This document shows positions 56,745 to 64,000 of a stretch of DNA of 64,000 nt, in pieces. The translations under genes were made by a program, and so were the position numbers. This stretch comes from Boesenbergia rotunda (lineage: Eukaryota; Streptophyta; Magnoliopsida; Zingiberales; Zingiberaceae), in NCBI GenBank assembly GCA_024364735.1, contig JAGFNQ010008257.1:62001-126000 (forward strand), in the 5' to 3' direction. Within the stretch, counting starts at the first letter, position 1, and the number at the start of each line of letters is the position of its first letter. The notes under the pieces were generated by a model. The model ran no database searches, was not told where the DNA came from, and saw only the letters and a program-made list of their open reading frames with translations.

Positions 56745-57465
56745 TTTCCCATATGAAATATTATTATTAAATATTATGAATTCATGAATATGAAATATCA
56801 TGGAATTCATGAAATATTATCATGAAATATTATGAAACATTATGCATTTATGATGATATGCTTATCATGAAATATTATCATGAAATATTATGAAACATTA
56901 TGAATTCATGAATATGAAATATTATGAAATTCATGAAATATTATGAAACATTATGAATTCATGAATATGAGATATTATGGAATTCATGAAATATTATCAT
57001 GAAATATTATGAAATATTATGAATTCATGAATATGAAATATTATGGAATTCATGAAATATTATCATGAAATATTATGAAATATTATGAATTCATGAATAT
57101 GAAATATTATGGAATTCATGAAATATTATCATGAAATATTATGAAACATTATGAATTCATGAATATGAGATATTATGGAATTCATGAAATATTATCATGA
57201 AATATTATGAATCATTATGAATTCATGAATATGAAATATTATGGAATTCATGAAATATTATCATGTAATATTATGAAACATTATGAATTCATGAATATGA
57301 GATATTATGGAATTCATGAAATATTATCATGAAATATTATGAATTCATGAAATATTATTATTAAATATTATGAATTCATGAATATGAAATATTATGGAAT
57401 TCATGAAATATTATCATGAAATATTATGGAATATTATGAATTCATGGAATATTATTTATATTATG
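56745..57465. repeat. 66-bp minisatellite in the G 5' LTR
   Basis: About ten imperfect units alternating GAATTCATGAATATGAAATA and GAATTCATGAAATATTATCA segments. The second array is at 60528-61250 and differs in unit order. Confidence 0.9.
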
Positions 57466-58840
57466 AAATTTCATGATGAGCTTGGCTTAATGGGCTTTGA
57501 TATGGATTAATGCAAAATGTGATAAAAAGGAGGAAGCAAGGATTGAACCTTGAACCTCCTAGTTGCACTAGCAATGTCATAACGAATGAACCAAGCAATG
57601 TTTCTTGTAGAGGGAATAAGAAACATGCTTGTTAAAAGCTAGGGATGTGAAGAGACATGTCTTTTCATGAGAGAAGTATAACTAAGGGAAGTTGGAATAA
57701 CTTCCTCTTCTTCTTCTTCTTCCTCACCCTTCTCCACCGAAACCCAAGCCCCTCCCCTTATCAATTTTCGAAAAAAAGTAAACCTAGGGCTCCAACCCTA
57801 GGGGTTTGGAAGGAAGGAGATCTCACCCAAGGACCTTGCTCTCTACTAGGGCCAAAGGTTCTAGAGGAAGTCTTAGCAAAGAAACTCTCACTCTCTTTCA
57901 ACCAAAGGGTACCCTAAAGAGTTAGGGTAGTATAATTCAAACGAAAGGATGTAAGTAATCCCCTCACCTGCATTACAATAGTTCGAGTGCCTAAAATGGT
58001 TTAAACATAGGATGAAGCTCTTGATGTTTTCGGCCAAGAAGGTTTTTAGGGTTTGCGAGAGTTTAAACTACTCCTATATTTGCATATGTTTTTCCTCATG
58101 ATGTGTGACTAAATAGATGATGATAATATGATGTTTTCCTTGTCCTTAAGCCCCCAAAAACCCGGAGTAGGCTTGCTGGAATTTTCGGACAAGGACCTCT
58201 TTTAGGGCTTAGAGAGGTTTAAACTCCTAGTATGCTTGATAATGACCGTTCCTATGATATGTAAGATGATATATGATGTAAATATGGTTTATTCATGGTT
58301 TTAACATGCTTGGAAACTAAGGTATGTATGCTGGAATTTTCTGTAAAGAATGATAAGTAGGACTTAAGAAGGGGTAACAACCCCAACACGCCTTCTAATG
58401 TCTCCCCTATGATGCCTACCTTAATGTATGATGTTAGTGTAATGTTTTTCATGGTTTATCATGCTCTAAACATAGAGTTTATATGCTGGAATTTTTTGAT
58501 TAAATAAGAATGTGGGCTAAGGGGGATGCTACAACCCCAATTAGGCACGCCAAGGATACTCATGATATGCTATGAGTAGTATAGGTGATAACATGTCTTT
58601 TTCCATGCTTTTTCATGCTCTAAGAATCATGATGTACATGTCTATGTTTAAGCTCTTTAAGCACCCTTATGTTAAGCATGGCTTATGTATGATGAAATGC
58701 CTAAGAGATGCTTCCCTGTAAGTCGGGACTAAGAGCACTCTTCATGATAAGATAAGAGGCATGCCATGCTCATGATATGACAATGATGTGATAGGTTATG
58801 ATGATATGCTTATGATATGATAAGAATGTGCTATGCAACC

Positions 58841-59112
58841 CCTAGGTCGACGGACTATGAACGGACCTAGTAAGAAACAAGAATATGCTATGCTTATGAT
58901 ATGATAAAATCCATGTATGCTATTTTACTTTGTATGGCTTATACCGGATCCTAGCAAGGTCCACGGGTGGGCTCCGGATGCAGCCCCTAGGTCGACGGAC
59001 TATGAACGGACCTAGTAAGGGGATGGGCTCCCGAGAAGCCCCTAGGTCGACGGACTATGAACGGACCTAGTAAGGGGATGCCCCTAGGTCGACGGACTAT
59101 GAACGGACCTAG
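58841..59112. repeat. CTAGGTC/GACCTAG hairpins in the G LTR
   Basis: Four copies of a 30-base unit with 7-base arms CTAGGTC and GACCTAG around a 15-base centre. Repeated in the 3' LTR at 62630-62902, where one unit has a changed base. Confidence 0.85.
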
Positions 59113-60048
59113 TTTTCCTAGTAGGTTAGAGACTAGCTACCTCGGCCTATTAGGGATGCGCGCATTATGTATGTATGTAAGAGGTACAAGCCGGGATCCC
59201 CCAATGATGATGGATGTATGTTTAAGTACCTATATGTATGATTTTAAGAAAAGCATATGCATGAACTCATCCTATGCATGTTTTCAAAAGAGCATCTTGC
59301 ATTCACATTTCTTGTCATGACTATATGACTATTATGCTATAAAGGTGAATTATGTTAAGTTCAAGTATGCTTCTTATGATAAGTACATATGCTCCCTTAT
59401 GCTATGTTAAGTTAAGTGTTTTTAATGCTATGCACTGTTATGACATGATGTTTTCTCTACTTGATGGAACGTATGATTTTGTGAGTAGGAAAGGATCTTA
59501 CTAAGCTATATGCTTATAGTTTCCATGTTTCCCTTGTACTGCAGGAAAGGGTAAGGAATGGATAAACTAAAGGGAGCAGCAGGAGGGGCAAAGATGTGTG
59601 TGGTGGTGGCATGGTGGAAGAAGATCTACTCATGTTTTATTTAGTTATGCATAGTATTGCATGTTAAATGTTGAATCATACTTACTAAGTTGCTACTTGC
59701 AGATAATTAGACTCATATGGATATTTCATGCTCACTCTTGCTCATATGCTAAGTACTTAGCTTATACTTGCTAAAGAACTTTAGTATTATGTTATCCTTC
59801 CTCATACTTACTGCTCTGTCTTAAGAAATGACTATGTGGCATGCTTCTATTATGCAAATAAGAATGTGAAGGTACCTAGCATGCTCTCCTCAATGTCTAA
59901 GATGTTTAAATGGTTTCATGCCTTACATGTTCAAGTACAAGATTATACATGTATCATGTTCAAGTTTCAAGTTTTAAACGCTTCCGCTAAAACGAAAATT
60001 ATGTTCGCGTAACCCCGCCCTAGTGTGAGAAGGGCGGGCGTTACAGGT

Positions 60049-60063
60049 TGGTATCAGAGCCGG
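60049..60063 (+). other. primer-binding site of G, initiator tRNA-Met
   Basis: TGGTATCAGAGCCGG, three bases after the LTR. Confidence 0.9.
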
Positions 60064-60259
60064 TCTACCTTCCCCACTACACACACACATCAAAGCTTCA
60101 TCCTGCCGCTTCCAAGTAAGAGATCCTAACCTGGCTTTACTTTATTTCATGTACAGTAATGATATATATAGAGATGATTATAGAGATGATTTATGCTTGC
60201 ATAACAAGTAGAAGTAGTATTAATTCTTATGTAGCTTATTTATCACCTGTATGATAGAT

Positions 60260-60388
60260 ATGGCTAGAGGACGTAGCAATCGGGGTGATGAGACCGCACC
60301 CCCACCTAATATGAGTTGGATTACCCATAATCACGATAGGTACATAATTACGAGGTATATGTATAATTATATCAGGAAGTACCCTTAG
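60260..60388 (+). pseudogene. gag: gag N-terminal remnant of G (42 aa)
   Basis: ATG followed by ARGRSNRGDETAPPPNMSW. The start is of the Tekay/Del gag type. It ends at a TAG immediately before the pol tail. Confidence 0.6.
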
Positions 60389-60453
60389 TAAAGGTTCTGT
60401 GGCGGAACGAACAATTCGAAGAAGCCACCTGGGAACAAGAGGAGGCAATATGA
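60388..60453 (+). pseudogene. pol C-terminal remnant of G
   Basis: In another frame than the gag remnant: VKVLWRNEQFEEATWEQEEA, then after a frameshift KYPELF and a stop. This is the usual end of Tekay/Del polyproteins (the LWRN...EATWE...YPELF pattern). All of protease to integrase is deleted. Confidence 0.75.
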
Positions 60454-60498
60454 TTAAAGTATCCAGAATTATTTTAAAGTTCGGGATGAACTTTTTAT

Positions 60499-60512
60499 AA
60501 GGGAGGGAGGAT
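60499..60512 (+). other. polypurine tract of G
   Basis: AAGGGAGGGAGGAT directly before the 3' LTR. Confidence 0.85.
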
Positions 60513-63500
60513 TGTAACACCCCAAAATTTCCCATATGAAATATTATTATTAAATATTATGAATTCATGAATATGAAATATCATGGAATTCATGAAATAT
60601 TATCATGAAATATTATGAAACATTATGCATTTATGATGATATGCTTATCATGAAATATTATCATGAAATATTATGAAACATTATGAATTCATGAATATGA
60701 AATATTATGGAATTCATGAAATATTATCATGAAATATTATGAAACATTATGAATTCATGAATATGAGATATTATGGAATTCATGAAATATTATGAAACAT
60801 TATGAATTCATGAATATGAAATATTATGGAATTCATGAAATATTATCATGAAATATTATGAAACATTATGAATTCATGAATATGAGATATTATGGAATTC
60901 ATGAAATATTATCATGAAATATTATGAATCATTATGAATTCATGAATATGAGATATTATGGAATTCATGAAATATTATCATGAAATATTATGAATCATTA
61001 TGAATTCATGAATATGAAATATTATGGAATTCATGAAATATTATCATGAAATATTATGAAACATTATGAATTCATGAATATGAGATATTATGGAATTCAT
61101 GAAATATTATCATGAAATATTATAAAATATTATGAATTCATAAAATATTATTATTAAATATTATGAATTCATGAATATGAAATATTATGGAATTCATGAA
61201 ATATTATCATGAAATATTATGGAATATTATGAATTCATGGAATATTATTAATATTATGAAATTTCATGATGAGCTTGGCTTAATGGGCTTTGATATGGAT
61301 TAGTGCAAAATGTGATAAAAAGGAAGAAGCAAGGATTGAACCTTGAACCTCCTAGTTGCACTAGAAATGTCATAACCAATGAACCAAGCAATGTTTCTTG
61401 TAGAGGGAATAAGAAACATGCTTGTTAAAAGCTAGGGAAGTGAAGAGACATGTCTTTTCATGAGAGAAGTATAAATAAGGGAAGTTGGAATAACTTCCTC
61501 TTCTTCTTCTTCTTCCTCACCCTTCTCCACCGAAACCCAAGCCCCTCCCCTTATCAATTTTCGAAAAGTAAACCTAGGGCTCCAACCCTAGGGGTTTGGA
61601 AGGAAGGAGATCTCACCCAAGGACCTTGCTCTCTACTAGGGCCAAAGGTTCTAGAGGAAGTCTTAGCAAAGAAACTCTCACTCTCTTTCAACAAAGGGTA
61701 CCCTAAAGAGTTAGGGTAGTATAATTCAAACGAAAGGATGTAAGTAATCCCCTCACCTGCATTACAATAGTTCGAGTGCCTAAAATGGTTTAAACATAGG
61801 ATGAAGCTCTTGATGTTTTCGGCCAAGAAGGTTTTTAGGGCTTGCGAGAGTTTAAACTACTCCTATATTTGCATATGTTTTTCCTCATGATGTGTGACTA
61901 AATAGATGATGATAATATGATGTTTTCCTTGTCCTTAAGCCCCCAAAAACCCGGAGTAGGCTTGCTGGAATTTTCGGACAAGGACCTCTTTTAGGGCTTA
62001 GAGAGGTTTAAACTCCTAGTATGCTTGATAATGACCGTTCCTATGATATGTAAGATGATATATGATGTAAATATGGTTTATTCATGGTTTTAACATGCTT
62101 GGAAACTAAGGTATGTATGCTGGAATTTTCTGTAAAGAATGATAAGTAGGACTTAAAAAGGGGTAACAACCCCAACATGCCTTCTAATGTCTCCCCTATG
62201 ATGCCTACCTTAATGTATGATGTTAGGGTAATGTTTTTCATGGTTTATCATGCTCTAAACATAGAGTTTATATGCTGGAATTTTTTGATTAAATAAGAAT
62301 GTGGGCTAAGGGGGATGCTACAACCCCAATTAGGCACGCCAAGGATACTCATGATATGCTATGAGTAGTATAGGTGATAACATGTCTTTTCCCATGCTTT
62401 TTCATGCTCTAAGAATCATGATGTACATGTCTATGTTTAAGCTCTTTAAGCACCCTTATGTTAAGCATGGCTTATGTATGATGAAATGCCTAAGAGATGC
62501 TTCCCTGTAAGTCGGGACTAAGAGCACTCTTCATGATAAGATAAGAGGCATGCCATGCTCATGATATGACAATGATGTGATAGGTTATGATGATATGCTT
62601 ATGATATGATAAGAATGTGCTATGCAACCCCTAGGTCGACGGACTATGAACGGACCTAGTAAGAAACAAGAATATGCTATGCTTATGATATGATAAAATC
62701 CATGTATGCTATTTTACTTTGTATGGCTTATACCGGATCCTAGCAAGGTCCACGGGTGGGCTCCGGATGCAGCCCCTAGGTCGACGGACTATGAACGGAC
62801 CTAGTAAGGGGATGGGCTCCCGAGAAGCCCCTAGGTCGACGGACTATGAACAGACCTAGTAAGGGGATGCCCCTAGGTCGACGGACTATGAACGGACCTA
62901 GTTTTCCTAGTAGGTTAGAGACTAGCTACCTCGGCCTATTAGGGATGCGCGCATTATGTATGTATGTAAGAGGTACAAGCGGGATCCCCCAATGATGATG
63001 GATGTATGTTTAAGTACCTATATGTATGATTTTAAGAAAAGCATATGCATGAACTCATCCTATGCATGTTTTCAAAAGAGCATCTTGCATTCACATTTCT
63101 TGTCATGACTATATGACTATTATGCTATAAAGGTGAATTATGTTAAGTTCAAGTATGCTTCTTATGATAAGTACATATGCTCCCTTATGCTATGTTAAGT
63201 TAAGTGTTTTTAATGCTATGCACTGTTATGACATGATGTTTTCTCTACTTGATGGAACGTATGATTTTGTGAGTAGGAAAGGATCTTACTAAGCTATATG
63301 CTTATAGTTTCCATGTTTCCCTTGTACTGCAGAAAAGGGTAAGGAATGGATAAACTAAAGGGAGCAGCAGGAGGGGCAAAGATGTGTGTGGTGGTGGCAT
63401 GGTGGAAGAAGATCTACTCATGTTTTATTTAGTTATGCATAGTATTGCATGTTAAATGTTGAATCATACTTACTAAGTTGCTACTTGCAGATAATTAGAC

Positions 63501-63833
63501 TCATATGGATATTTCATGCTCACTCTTGCTCATATGCTAAGTACTTAGCTTATACTTGCTAAAGAACTTTAGTATTATGTTATCCTTCCTCATACTTACT
63601 GCTCTGTCTTAAGAAATGACTATGTGGCATGCTTCTATTATGCAAATAAGAATGTGAAGGTACCTAGCATGCTCTCCTCAATGTCTAAGATGTTTAAATG
63701 GTTTCATGCCTTACATGTTCAAATACAAGATTATACATGTATCATGTTCAAGTTTCAAGTTTTAAACGCTTCCGCTAAAATGAAAATTATGTTCGCGTAA
63801 CCCCGCCCTAGTGTGAGAAGGGCGGGCGTTACA
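60513..63833 (+). repeat. 3' LTR of G
   Basis: TGTAACACCCC to GGGCGTTACA, colinear with 56730-60045. Minisatellite at 60528-61250 and hairpins at 62630-62902. Confidence 0.95.
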
Positions 63834-63902
63834 TGTTGGATTAATGTTTGAGAGATATTTTATATTCTTTTAGTTTTGTTTACTTGCTCGAGACGTGCAA
63901 GA

Positions 63903-63918
63903 ATTAAGTGTGGGGGTG
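63903..63918 (+). other. polypurine tract of A3
   Basis: ATTAAGTGTGGGGGTG, preceded by CTCGAGACGTGCAAG, is the single copy of the block that is doubled in A1 and A4. Confidence 0.8.
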
Positions 63919-64000
63919 TGATAACTAGCATTTTGACGGATCAATTTTGTGCAATTAGNTTCTGGAATACTTCTGGATATTCACAGACTACCCGTACATC
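63919..64000 (+). repeat. start of the A3 3' LTR, broken at an N
   Basis: The first 40 bases (TGATAACTAGCATTTTGACG...) match the 5' LTR. At 63959 there is an N, and the following 41 bases no longer match the 5' LTR. Confidence 0.8.

Larger units (their letters stand above)
56730..60045 (+). repeat. 5' LTR of G
   Basis: Starts TGTAACACCCC and ends GGCGGGCGTTACA. It contains the 66-bp minisatellite (56745-57465) and four CTAGGTC/GACCTAG hairpins (58841-59112). The 87-codon frame at 57657 recurs in the 3' LTR with a frameshift at its end and is not credible as a gene. Confidence 0.95.
56730..63833 (+). mobile_element. G: Tekay/Del-derived element with a 467-bp interior
   Basis: LTRs 56730-60045 (3316 bp) and 60513-63833 (3321 bp), nearly identical. 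Target duplication TGTTG at 56725-56729 and 63834-63838. The interior has a tRNA-Met PBS, the first 42 codons of a gag-like ORF, the last codons of a pol-like frame and a PPT. It is a deletion derivative that depends on proteins from elsewhere. Confidence 0.95.
52435..64000 (+). mobile_element. A3: family A element with a different LTR, running off the window
   Basis: 5' LTR 52435-53936, tRNA-Asp PBS, Q-rich pseudogene, nested element G (56730-63833), PPT, and the start of the 3' LTR at 63919. The interior matches A1, A2 and A4, but the LTR (1502 bp) shows little similarity to theirs beyond the TGATAA end. Confidence 0.85.

Noticed and set aside
57657..57917. Frame at 57657 and its copy at 61450 as a conserved small protein
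   Set aside because: The similarity is due to LTR identity; a 3-base and a 1-base difference change the end, and there is no coding signature.

Overview
Plant (angiosperm) nuclear DNA made almost entirely of nested, mostly decayed LTR retrotransposons. No host gene, rRNA or tRNA gene could be supported. The evidence for a plant is: primer-binding sites matching plant tRNA-Asp and initiator tRNA-Met, polypurine tracts of the form AAGTGTGGGGGAG, Ty1/copia proteins of the SIRE type, and a Ty3/gypsy integrase of the Tekay/Del type. The species cannot be read from the sequence. Family names below (A, B, C, D, E, F, G, H, I) are local labels.

Layout. 1-1210: 3' end of copia-type LTR B. 1211-1595: piece of a SIRE-type LTR (C). 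1596-11927: A1, a complete non-autonomous gypsy-type element with a single intact ORF for a Gln/Phe-rich protein. 11928-18212: SIRE-like copia C1 (minus), with decayed gag, a spliced additional ORF and its 5' LTR. 18213-23367: Tekay-like H (minus), with an integrase remnant, an acidic-repeat ORF and its 5' LTR. 23368-27428: A2, truncated at both ends. 27429-28133: half of a SIRE-type LTR. 28134-30584: E, an LTR-like block. 30585-50757: SIRE-like D (minus). D is split at 32535/48134 by solo LTR C3; C3 is itself split by A4 (33322-47478, minus); A4 carries two solo LTRs (34459-35872 and 40640-43571). 50758-52434: F, a copia gag start plus part of an LTR. 52435-64000: A3, which contains G (56730-63833), a 7.1-kb Tekay derivative with a 467-bp interior.

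Four nested insertions are proven by paired 5-bp target duplications: CCAAT (C3 in D), AATCT (C2 in A4), TCTTG (I in A4) and TGTTG (G in A3). A4 in C3 shows GGCAC/GGCGC. Uninterrupted copies of several target sites are present elsewhere in the window.

The most unusual signals are: (1) family A, which encodes one conserved protein of unknown function and no recognisable gag-pol; its broken copies are killed mostly by C-to-T changes at Gln codons without frameshifts; (2) arrays of short hairpins in LTRs of unrelated families, with clear compensatory changes between the arms; (3) a GGGCGCCC-array plus TATA module present in SIRE-type LTRs and again inside the element, where it precedes a spliced additional ORF; (4) a duplicated polypurine-tract block in A1 and A4 that suggests 3'-end exchange.
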